DNA from: Cryptosporidium bovis
Lineage: Eukaryota > Apicomplexa > Conoidasida > Eucoccidiorida > Cryptosporidiidae
Direction of reading: 5' to 3'
Length of the DNA stretch: 64,000 nucleotides
Assembly (NCBI GenBank): GCA_009768925.2
Contig: VHIT02000036.1
Span: 248,001 to 312,000, forward strand
In this document: positions 49,684-60,500 of the stretch, piece after piece
Layout: each line of letters opens with the position of its first letter
Position numbering within the stretch: position 1 is the stretch's first letter
Notes under the pieces: model-generated
The model's database searches: none
What the model was told of the DNA's origin: nothing
What the model saw: only the letters and a program-made list of their open reading frames with translations
Made by a program: the position numbers and the translations under genes

Positions 49684-50112
49684 TTAACTAGAACAGCCAT
49701 TGCATCCACAATTAATGCATTCTATCTTTTCATCGTCCAACTGATCAATGGGAACTCTACATATACAAGTAGTTCCATAATTTGTGTTTGACGTTGATAT
49801 ACAATTAATGCAACAAAGATACTCATAACCTTGCTTTTTCCATTTTGCAATTAAATTTCTATCGCCGTATCCATGATCCAAACAATATTCATAAAGTTCC
49901 TTTGAAATCACTTTTTCATTGTAATACTTATCAAACAAAAACCGGCTTCTCAAATGATTAACGCGATATATTGGCCACATATATTCATTCTTCTTTTTAC
50001 CCTTCATAGTCACATTTTCCGCATCTTTCATCATTTCGTTATACTTTTCTAGCTCATCCTTGACAATATCCCATCCATCAGGTATGGGCACATTCGAAAA
50101 CAATCTCACCAT
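49684..50112 (-). CDS. BUD31: BUD31/G10, spliceosome component
   Basis: The 142-residue protein matches BUD31 (G10) over its whole length. PIPDGWDIVKDELEKYNEMM is near the start, then WPIYRVNHLRSRFLFDKYY and ISKELYEYCLDHGYGDRNLI follow. The C-terminal zinc-binding cysteine region contains CCINC, CICRVP and ECINCGCNGCSS. BUD31 sits in the active spliceosome next to the Prp19-related proteins and the catalytic RNA core, stabilised by several zinc ions. The length fits the family (about 140-160 residues), and the ATG at 50112 is at the family's normal start. A TTTTGGCGG core lies about 235 bases upstream. The identification is firm. Confidence 0.96.
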   Translation of the reverse strand: MVRLFSNVPIPDGWDIVKDELEKYNEMMKDAENVTMKGKKKNEYMWPIYRVNHLRSRFLFDKYYNEKVISKELYEYCLDHGYGDRNLIAKWKKQGYEYLCCINCISTSNTNYGTTCICRVPIDQLDDEKIECINCGCNGCSS

Positions 50113-51204
50113 TACCTCTTACCTATTCTATATTTCCACCCTAAATTAAGTCTTAAAGAAAAAACAATTGAATAACAAGGATCTGCTCTGTTCCCTTACT
50201 AATAATCCTCCTTCCTCGAAACGTATACAATCCTAAATATGGTGAACCCAACTCCTCATAATAAAACCAGAAAACGAGAGAAGTGGCAGTCCAAGCTATA
50301 TATTATCCACCTTTATTTTGTACTTTTCATTTCACTTTAACTATATTTTGGCGGTAATTTAAAAATGATCATATTTCAATTTTATATAACATTTTAAAAG
50401 TAGCACTCCCGAGAATGGTAAGATAGCACATTTTTGGAGTCATCATATCAAAAAGTTGAATACTATACATGTGTTTCGAGTTCCTTAGCCCTTTTGAATC
50501 ATTCATTTTATGCTTCATGTACACAATAAACTTTGAAAAAGATAAAACAATACTTTGACGTTTTGAGTGGAGCAACATTATCGCACATACTCCTACTAGT
50601 GCATTTCAGTATCACACATACATTAACCCACACTATCATTTTAAACCATTTTCATTAAAGACTCATATCAATTGATAACTACAAAAGTTGGTTTGGCGTC
50701 ACTTTGAATTACACCCACATGTTTATGAGTTGCATACAAGAAGTAAATAATGTAAATGAATAAGAAACAAAAGGGACAATCTGGACGTGAATTACTCTTT
50801 TTCCAACAAAGTTTTATTAAATATATAACAGTCTACACTGCTTTTTTGAATTGCAGTTTTCGTCTTACCTAAAGAGAAAATAAAGCCACACATGATTTCT
50901 TTTGCTTTTTTATCTATTTCAGTTTAATATGTGTGAATGAATACCCACTTTGCGTTTATCTTTTCCATCCTTAATTCAATTTACAGTTGAAACACTGAAT
51001 TTGTTTTTCTGTTCAGTCTTAAAAAGGTGTTTAATTTGTTAATTTTATTTCACTAAACAAATAAAAAGAAAATATTAAAAATTAAAGTGGCAAAAAACAC
51101 TGTAAAAACAAAAATGGCTAGATTATAATTAATGCTTACATTTGAACATCAATTCCATTTGACTCGATATATTTAAAAAAATTCACTATATTGTCTACTT
51201 TAAT
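50113..51204. promoter_or_regulatory. BUD31 upstream region
   Basis: Spacer upstream of BUD31 containing TTTTGGCGG at 50346-50354. It also has a 69-codon minus-strand frame (50578-50369) and a 38-codon plus-strand frame (50761-50874). Both lengths are expected by chance in DNA of this composition, so neither is called. The right part is the 3' flank of the TFIIS-domain gene. Confidence 0.45.
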
Positions 51205-51963
51205 TCAAGTGGTAGTTACAATTCTAAGCTTTGCTTGTTTAATAAGATCGTTTCTAACGTCTGCATTTTCAATTATATCTTTGTATTTTTCAATGTACTT
51301 GTTAACATTATATTTTGGAGTGATATAAGAATAGTCCGATGGAGTGGACAGTACAAGAGGTAATCCAGGAAAAAGATCTAAAACGACGATACCTTCTGAC
51401 TCAAGTTTTTTTCTTTTATTATCACTTTCTAAATTAGCATCCATTATTGGATAACTATTATAAGAATTACCCATGTTGTTATTAATGTCATCGTAATCAA
51501 ATCCTCTTTTTCTAAATAACTCATTTTCATAGCTTTTATCGATCGAAGGCAAAATACACTCTTTAATAAAATACTTTTGCTGCTCAACCAATCTTTTCTG
51601 TTTGACCGAATCTGAAGCTAATTCACTTACTTCACAATTCACAAAATCTCTTACTGACATTTCACCTGTTAGTATTCGTCGTCTTAAGTCTGGGTTATTT
51701 GGACGTTTAAGATTACTCATCAATTCAAATCTTCTTTGTCTTATTATCCCACTATTCTTCCCGTCCATTGTGTATTCAAATTCCTCCTCTATTTTTGTAC
51801 TCAGAGATTCAATATCAACGTCACCTAAATATCTATTTTCCATCAAGCCAAGTTCCAAAGCATTTTTTATCTCATTTCTCATCAAATCTTTTCCTGCTCT
51901 CGCTTTGTCTGGTGACTGTGATGATACCATCTCTGTTATTTGCACCGTACGGTGCAAATTCAT
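51205..51963 (-). CDS. TFIIS central-domain protein lacking the zinc ribbon
   Basis: The open frame begins at TTG (52035), but the first ATG is at 51963, giving 252 residues. Residues about 15-120 match the TFIIS central domain (TFS2M), a three-helix bundle that contacts RNA polymerase II. ARAGKDLMRNEIKNALELG is followed by DIESLSTKIEEEFE, RQRRFELMSNLKRPNNPDLR and RILTGEMSVRDFVN, then SELASDSVKQKR. The C-terminal part is not recognised. The zinc ribbon that stimulates transcript cleavage in true TFIIS is missing. The protein therefore resembles the Bye1/PHF3/SPOC class of polymerase-binding factors rather than an elongation cleavage factor. No N-terminal LW domain or PHD finger is present either, so it is unusually minimal. 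A nuclear transcription role is inferred from the domain alone. Confidence 0.75.
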   Translation of the reverse strand: MNLHRTVQITEMVSSQSPDKARAGKDLMRNEIKNALELGLMENRYLGDVDIESLSTKIEEEFEYTMDGKNSGIIRQRRFELMSNLKRPNNPDLRRRILTGEMSVRDFVNCEVSELASDSVKQKRLVEQQKYFIKECILPSIDKSYENELFRKRGFDYDDINNNMGNSYNSYPIMDANLESDNKRKKLESEGIVVLDLFPGLPLVLSTPSDYSYITPKYNVNKYIEKYKDIIENADVRNDLIKQAKLRIVTTT

Positions 51964-53323
51964 TACTTTATTATTCCTTATTTTTGAAGATGACCTTAAA
52001 AGCTTTTGTATCTTATTAATAAATATGCAATACAAGTAACAATCCAGTATTAGCAGTGGAAGTTACCAGTATTATTACAATATAAAAGTCTAACACGAGA
52101 TCGTATTTTTTCTCTTATTTATATATTCATATATCCTATCCAGCGATAACAAATATTAAGGAAACAGTTATTAAAATAAAAAAAAATGAAAACGAAAGAA
52201 CAAAATCCCCTTTTCTCCTTTTGCTTACACTCTCTTTTTTATAACCCTATCTCTCACTACTTCTTATACTTATAATACGAAGTTTGCCGTTTTTAAACTC
52301 AGCAGTTAATTTGTATTAGTTCTAAACTACCAACAAAATTAGAGAATTGTGCAATAAATAGGAAAACAAAACGGAATTGGACTTTCTTTCTTCTAACCTT
52401 CCCACCTGCAGTTTTTATACTAAATAAACAAAGGGAATAATCTGAGCCTTATGTGATTTTGTTAATTCTTTGTGAAAATTTTAACTTCTCTAACATTTAT
52501 TTTATAGCAATTGATTTTTCTATTTGTTCTGGCGCTAATTTATTTTTTACCATTTAAAGATTTGTTTTATTTTACATGAGTAAAATTAGGTAAATAATGT
52601 CGGCAAGCAATAAATAGATGGAGGGAATGGTTCCATAAATCTATAATTTAACTTATCTGGAAAAGAAACAAATACATTGATTTTTTTCATCACATTTAAA
52701 ATATTACCGAGTTTTTTTAACATGTTGACAGAATTAATTAGAGTTCATCCTGGCTCAATGTTTTAGATATTGCCATTATTTCTATTAAGAAAATCATACT
52801 AATAACCTCCATCATGTACATATAATGTAAGGACCTTAAAAGTATATCCGAATAAATACGGCAAATAAAGTGGAGACAAAATTTAGATAATAGTGAAATA
52901 AAACATTCAATTTATATTTGAGCAAATAAAGAAAGTACCTAGATACTTCTGTTAACAGTCTCTGGTATTGTTTGTCACTAAGAGCAATAACAACACCTCT
53001 CAAATGATTGAACTCCGAAGGCTTGGTTGTTCATTCTGAGTTAAATTTGATTTAAGTAGAGCTACAATTTGCAGCTACAAGTATGCAACTCCAGGAACAA
53101 CTCTGACTTTTTTCTTAAAAGAATTAATAACTAAAATACATAGAGTTTTAGTATCACATGGCAATAATAGTAATAGAATTCATAAATGCTTATTACTGTA
53201 TCAGTTGTAGACAGATGAAACACTAGCCATCGTCTGATTTTAACTTTTTGTTAAATACATCGTTGCATCATAAATCTATTAATGCTAAACGTAATTTAAA
53301 CTAAAATGGTGTAAAAACTTAAT
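51964..53323. other. Spacer upstream of the TFIIS-domain gene
   Basis: AT-rich spacer between the TFIIS-domain gene start and the stop of the candidate spliced gene at 53324. It has a weak GGCGCT core at 52531. At about 52985-53110 there is a somewhat GC-richer patch with short repeats of AGCTACA. No gene or RNA is supported. Confidence 0.35.
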
Positions 53324-53770
53324 TCAATCAAGTTCTATTGAAAAGTCTGGTTTTTTTGACAACCCTGGATCGTTTTCTCTTTCTCTATTTAAAATGAATA
53401 TAAACATTATACACAACATCGGAGATATTGCAAATGCCAATTTTAATATCGTAAAAATAACCCAAATCATATTTGTTGGCTTTTCCAAAGGTTTGCTTCT
53501 AAATTCTTTCTTATATATACTGTAAATAATAATATGTTGTCTGCGTTATATATTTAATGATCAAATTTAACAATGTATGTCCAACCTTGTCACTGAAATT
53601 GCTTTTCTTGTATTTACATTTGACTCCCTGTTATTAATCCTAATTGTTCTACTACCCCCTCTCTACATATACCCAAGATTTTTCGACAAAATAAACCCGA
53701 CAACTTGACACTACCTAAATTTAGTGCCTCCTTTGTATTGCCTTCACCTAAAGTATATCCAACTATTTCT
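53324..53770 (-). CDS. Probable missed spliced gene for a small membrane protein (5' end unresolved)
   Basis: Two minus-strand exons join in frame. The upstream exon (53770-53618) has 50 open codons, including VGYTLGEGNTKEALNLG and LSGLFCRKILGICREG. A GTAAAT donor and a CAG acceptor bound a 98-nt intron (53617-53520). The last exon (53519-53324) continues with EKPTNMIWVIFTILKL and AISPMLCIMFIFIL, a membrane helix, then a charged tail ending in a TGA at 53326-53324. The combined reading of about 115 codons has balanced composition and raised GC. The upstream exon has no ATG; its frame is stopped further upstream, with an AG acceptor near 53771 and a TACTAA branch-like motif before it, so at least one more exon is expected. 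The product is not recognised. An ATG at 53939 with a GTTTAT donor is one possible first exon, but it overlaps E2F-like sites. Confidence 0.5.
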
Positions 53771-54518
53771 CTATCGCAGTCAATTTAGTACTGTATTCAC
53801 TTCAAAATAAACAGGACTATATTCTATCTCCTAGTTTGTTTATTCGTATCATAACACACCTCAAGATGAACTTTCTTTACTGCCTCTTATATTAGCATAT
53901 TAATAAACCACTCTTCCCGCCAAGTGGCGCCTTTCTCATTAAATAATTAGAACAAATTATTTAGCTGGGAATAGATTTTTGGATATATTTGCATATGCTC
54001 ATATTTACATCAATATGTTTTCTCTCAGTTTCCATTCTATTTTCATATCTCATTTTCCGATGAATTTATCACTTTCTCTAGATGTTACAGTTTTTATTCC
54101 CATTAATTGCAAACATATTTGTTTTCTAATAGTTCCTAGAGTAAATCACCAAATAGTGCATATTCCCCCCGTGTGATTTCAATTAAGGAGAGTGATTGCA
54201 CCTTCATGTATTTCAACTGAATTGTATGTATTCTCTTTTACGTGGGAAAGCGAATATTCACACTACTATGTATAAACAACTTCCTTTTTTGTAGGTGAGA
54301 AAAGAAGAATAAGAAAACACTACCTTTTTCATTTAAAATTAAAATTACATGTTGAGCTAAACACTACTACGCAAGATAATATATGCGAGAAAAAAGTGTG
54401 AATATTGTTAATCATGAAAGTTAGTCTACTTAAAAATAGAAATTACTTTTAAAATGATAAAATTTGGTAAATGTTGTAAATAGTGATATTCAAATACCAA
54501 ATATATTTATCCAATATA
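53771..54518. promoter_or_regulatory. Region upstream of the candidate spliced gene
   Basis: Contains TTCCCGCCAAG (53914-53924), the reverse of a textbook E2F site, immediately followed by TGGCGCC (53925-53931). No annotated start codon lies nearby, which supports an unannotated minus-strand gene just to the left. The right half is the 3' flank of the double-PZP gene and looks empty. Confidence 0.5.
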
Positions 54519-57500
54519 TTATTGCTTCTCAATTACTGCTTCTTCAGTGACCACAGAATTATTTACACAACAATTGTTGTCTTGAATAGCAATATTTTCA
54601 TTAACGTTATCATCATGTTGGACATTTGTGTCAGTAACCTTATTATTAACATCCACTTGAATATTTAGTGGTTTCGACTTAGTAGGTGGTAAAGGAACGT
54701 CACTTGCCATTAATTCTTCGGCAGTAACTCCATATATCTTAAGATGCCTAGTAAGACTTCTCAAAATTTTCCTTTTATGATCCATTACAACCGGTGGATT
54801 TAAAATAAATTCGGCTAGTTTTCTTCTGAAACAATTATGTCTATGTTGTTTAATACAAAATGTTCTTATGAATCCATCTTCGTTTACATTGTCCAAAGAG
54901 GCAGTTGGTGAAATACCAGTATTGTTACCTATTGAAATAGTACCTTGAGTGTCAGCACCAACACTAGCATCGGCAGCAGTTGTGTTTGTTGAAACATTAT
55001 AACCACTCTTGACACTATTCTGTTCAACAAAATTATTTAAAATATTCGAAGAATTTCCAAGTACTTTTAAACAGTTTAAAGCACATTCTTTGAGTTTTAC
55101 TTCATCAAGTCTTGTAAATGGAATGCACGGTGTTCTGTTAGGAGGGGGTCTTTTTTTAATAATTACACCAGAAGCGACAAGCTCTTTTTTATGTAATTCC
55201 CTCTGTTTCCTCGCTTCTTTAATTGCTTCTTCTAATGATGGAACGGGAACGGCTTCACCTGAAGATCTTGTTCTCTTTAGATTTTGCGATGTTACAATAC
55301 TAGAATTACTATTTCTATTAACTATTTGAGTATGTTCTATATTGTTCAAAAGTCCAGTTTGCGTATTATTTTTGGAAAGATTGCCTTCATTGGCCACCAA
55401 ACGCTTCCCAGTGTTATTTAATTTAATGTAACCATCTTTAAATCTATGAATTGTTCCACACTTGATTTTAACTGAATCTTGCAATACTCCCTTTAAATAG
55501 CAGTCAAAGTATGTTCTTAAGGCATCTACGTTATTAATCATATTTGGCGAAAATACTGGACTTTCTCTGTTCATCAAGTCCAACTGGGAAGTAAACAGCT
55601 TCCTTTTAATTCTCTCACAAGAAACAAGGTTATCCATTATATTTTCTGCTATCTTAAGAGAAGATAATGTTGAGAGCAATAATTTACCTCCAGGATTGAG
55701 AACTGCCATTTGCTTTCCGTGTTCAGGACAATATGCTCTCTGTAAAAAGTAATTTTCGTTTATATTTGTATTGACCAGATTACTGTTTATATTCAAATGA
55801 GGAGGTTGACAATTTGGTGGTACATACAAAACACTAGATCCAGAATTATTCGTTGCATTAACAAATTTGTCGCCATTTCTAGAATTTAATCCTGCAATTC
55901 TTCGTGTTCTTGAAACATCTACTCCAATTCCGTAGGCCTCATCTAGACCCTTTCTTACGGCAGAAAAACCAGAAATACCTTCTGTGTTACTATTGTTAAT
56001 GTTGTATTTATGCGTATCCTCAGACAACTCTGCCAATGTTTCTATGCAGCATCCAAACAATTTTAAACACGACGGATGAGCCGTTCTTAAGCAACCGGGA
56101 TAACTACAAGCTATATTAACACCATAACAACTTTTGCATATGCAACAGTAAAATGGCGGAACATCAAGAATTTCTTGTTCATTAAACATAGCGGATGAAC
56201 CATTGTTATTTGAATTAGCTCCTAATATCGATCTCGAGAAATGGTATTCAAATACAAATTGCTCCTCATTTTTTATATCTCTAAAAGGTACTTGTTGAAC
56301 TGTTCCCTCCACTCCTGAAAACCTTCTGGCAAATGCTCCCTTATTTTTATGACCTGAAAAGTTAAAACAAATATTATTGCCAGTGTTGCCACTTAGTGCA
56401 GTATTACCTGCTTCAGTTTGAAGCTTAACAAGGGATGACATTCCTATATAATTTGATACACCATATGCCTCTCCTCCTGGAAGTAAATATATCCCAGGTG
56501 TATACAAACCACATATTACATGGACAAATAAAGGTTTATCTTTTAGTGCATGTGTTCCTACTGCCGATTTTTGCTTCAAAAAAGCTCCAGAATCTGATTT
56601 TGATTTCTCATTCGCAGTGCAGTCGACTTCATTACTACTTTTTGAACAAGATGTCGCTCCTCCTCCGCCCGGAATCGAGGAGTGTGACAGACTTTGAGCT
56701 CTGACTAACGCTCCTCCCATTCTTGGGCACAAAACACAAGAAACCCTTTCTGGTCTTAGACCAATTTGGCATGTTTGACAAAAAAAGTCTTCGAATCTTG
56801 TTAGTTCATCCGGAATTCCATAACAGCTCCAGTGAACGGTCAAACCACAACAACGACAACTTATAAGTCCTGATTTAGAGCTTTCAACTGTTACATTTTC
56901 GTCTTTCATCTCATTATTGACGTTAAACAATGTCGGTGGATAGTCGCTTGGATCACTCTTTAAACAAACGCTACAAATGTCCTTATCATATTTGTCAACA
57001 GTAAGCGAGTCACTGTAGTAGATGTGGTTTCGTCTACATATCTCTGAAAGATTCTTTTTTGTATTATTCCTTGTACCTGAATCCCATGATTTTGATCGTG
57101 AAATTGACCTCGTTCTAGATCTTTGAATTATTCCACCCATTTGGGAACCTCTGCAGGATTTTTGATTGTATTTACTATTAAATAAATCGGGAAACATGTC
57201 TCTATTTATGTACCTCCTGTTCCTGAGATTGATTTCCTCGTTCAAATCACTTTCACTTCTCATTCCGTCAACCACCTGTTCACGTAAAATTGTTGGTCTA
57301 TCTCTATGATCCCTGCAATAACTCTTAATACTGACCATTCTAAGTGCCTCATCTTGTATACTTCTCCATCCCTGAATATATTCAACCAGTTTCTCGCCTT
57401 TCGATTGATTTGGCTCTTCATCAACCTGAACAGAAATTCCATTCAACCAACCGCATATGGGATGATAAACCTTTGGACAGTTGTTATAACAACATGATAC

Positions 57501-60500
57501 AAGTCCAAGTGTATTATCGTTACTACAATATATGCATTTGTCATAAGGTTCCTCGCTTTCTTTTTCAGATTCTCGCTCGTTCTTCGCAATCAAACTGCCA
57601 CTCTCTTCGCTTTCTTTCAATACTTTTTCATTCTCGAGTGTATTATTGCTGAAAGAGTCACTTTCACAGTTTTTTTGGCTCGTAAAAGAGTCTTGCACTT
57701 TTTGACGTAAACATACGTTTTTTGTTTTCTTCTCGTTTTCGTTCCTAATTTTACCATAACCACCACTGTTATTAGAATTAATGCAATGGCTGTTTTTAAT
57801 AGTTCCGCCATTACTGGTAGTGCTGTCACAGTCATCTTCCTTCTTTTCTATATAACTGTTTCCTAAATAACTCAATACGAGCCTTTTTCTATTTTTCCTC
57901 AGCGTTTTCTTATTGGTCCAGCTTCTTCTTAAGCGTTCTAGATTCCAATTGCTCAAATTCTTCCAGTCCTCACACACAGCCAATGGAAGATGCCAAATGG
58001 CACAAACTAGATGAACCCACTCTCCATCAACATTGGTTCTTTTAAAGGCCCCACCGGGGTGTGAACATAGTAAGCATGTAACACTTCCTGGATTAAATGC
58101 CACCAAATACTGAGTTCCCAACTGTTTCTTCTCGTGTTCGCATCTATCACATAACCAACCGTAAAAATCCAACAATTCATTCAATGGAATGTTCACTCCA
58201 TAACATCCCACATGAGAAACCATTCCACATCTAACGCATTCAACAAATGGCTTTAAGGTATCTGTTTCCCAGTTAAAACATATGGAACATACATTTGTCA
58301 AAACCAAGTGTGTGTTATTTGGCTTTGAAGAACCATTTTCCTTATTTTTGAAATTAGAATTTGCATTATTTACGTTTGCACTTGACTCAGAAACAGGGTT
58401 GGAATTAGAACTGGATTTTGAGTTAGAAACGGATTCTGTCGCCGTTTTTGAACTTTCAATTTGTTTCAAATAAGATGGGTACAAATCCCTGTATCCACTA
58501 AGAATAAAATACTTAAGCCTGTTCCAAGAGTTAACTATTTGGTATCTTTGAACAATATTCATCCAAATGAAAGGAATATCAGTCATTCTCGTTCTATTCT
58601 CATTCTCGTGAATTATTTTATTTTGAATATTTATTCTAATTTTTGAAATAGAATCAACAATATTGTTATATATGGGCAAAAATCTTTCTAAATTGGCTTC
58701 AACAAAGTTGAAATCGGAGTTCTCTTTAAATTGATTCATCATATAGGGATGAATCAAAATAGTTTCCACTTTTTCTTTATTGTTCACTACACTTTGGTTG
58801 TTTGATATGCCTATTTTATCATTACCGTTTTTAATATCATCAAGAATATCAGCATTATTAGTATCATCAACCAGACTAGATAGGTCACCATTTCTGTTAC
58901 TTTGGATATCACACAAGTTGTCTATTTGTTTCAAAACTTTAATGGGTTTACAAGGATCGAGCCAATATAAATTACCCAAGTAAACACAATTCGGTGGTTC
59001 AATGTAATTGCCATTTAAACCATCATTCCGAAGATAAACTCTTCTTATATCATCAAATCTAATTGTATTACCACCTATTATACTGAACAAGTCTTCTTCT
59101 AATAGCGTCGGCAAAACAAAATCTATCCACCAGTATATTGGATCATAACTTCTATAAGACCCCCAAGATAACGAATTCCCACCACTAGATTCACCCAAAA
59201 ACGAGTAAGATGAGCCCCCGCTAATCATCTGGTTTTGATTATTTATATTAATTAACTCCCTCTCCTTTTTCAAGGCAACGCTGTTAGCGTCTAAACCAAT
59301 ATTTAGAGACGATGCAATTGTGCTGTCACAATTAGCATCACTCTCATTGGCTTTATCAATATAGTCTTTTAGAATGTACTCAAACTCTATTTTATTGTCA
59401 AATAAACGGGATGAGGTGTTACCACCATCCTCTTCTGTACTGTTCCTACACTCATGTGGTAAATTTTTATTTATTATACTGTCTAATTCTTTCATTGATT
59501 CTTTCATTTTATCAATTACCTTAATTCTCAACAAATCTTGTTTATCATTTATCTTTGCAGGGGTGAAAAATACTTTTTTGTGATTATGATCATAGTTATA
59601 AAAAACATCATGTAAATATCTCTCTATATACCTAAATTGGTAATATGAAAGTTCCTGAATACCCAAAATATCCCATTTAACATTAAATTCGTCATCACTG
59701 TTTGCGTTAAAATCCATTTCCTCTTTCTTAATATCAGAAGAAAAACTATCTTTATTTTCACTTAAAATATAACCTGTTGTACTTGATTCATGTTTGTTTT
59801 CAAGTAAATTTTCGCTCAATACCTGATTGTCATTAACCTGGTTGTTTCTATCCTCAACTAGATCAAAATTTTTTGGTTCTAAAGATACCAAATAAAGATA
59901 GTCTTGAAGCTCAAATAATATAAAATAAGGTTTGTTTATTTCAATGCAAGGCTTTGAATTAGAATTGCCAGTGCGGCTTGATTTCAGGATTGACCTTGAA
60001 ACAATATCAACAATTGAATCCAAGTTGCAACCCTTTAAGTAAATTGGAGGAAGGGAAAGTTTTATCTTATTTATGTACGGGTTGTTGCTTCTAGTTATTT
60101 TACCCCAAGGAGGATCAACGAATAGTGTTTTCTCTAAATTAGTCAATTCCTGCACTATAAATTTTCGTTGGATAAAGTTTATTGGTATCGTTTTTAATAT
60201 TATGTCTTTCCTAGTACCCATTGGAATTCTTCTGAAATATGAATCGAATTTGCTCCAACTTAACTTCGCTAGTCTAGACGAGTTTCCACTACCCGATCCA
60301 AATACAGACCCGCTACCAACTGAACCATTGACTGAATTTGGGGTGCCAATAGGACCCTCGTTTATCATCGTTACAGATGTAATTGAATCAATATCAAACT
60401 CATGATTATATCCATTGTTAACATCGTTACTTTCATTTACCACATTAAACATTGAAGAGCCATTCTTCTTATTCACCTTTGATTGTTTCTTTTTGTTCCT

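Noticed and set aside
50369-50578. 69-codon minus-strand frame upstream of BUD31
   Set aside because: Length is at chance level and composition is unusual (Met-rich), with no recognisable motif.
52739-52760. Stretch resembling the start of bacterial 16S rRNA (AGAGTT...ATCCTGGCTCA)
   Set aside because: The similarity stops after about 20 bases and nothing following resembles rRNA; AT-rich spacer resumes at once.
60102-60116. DPPWG motif at residue 347 of the double-PZP protein, like MT-A70 or TGS1 methyltransferases
   Set aside because: The surrounding residues do not follow either family, and no cofactor-binding motif precedes it in the right place. An IGGNTIRF stretch further on is in the wrong order.
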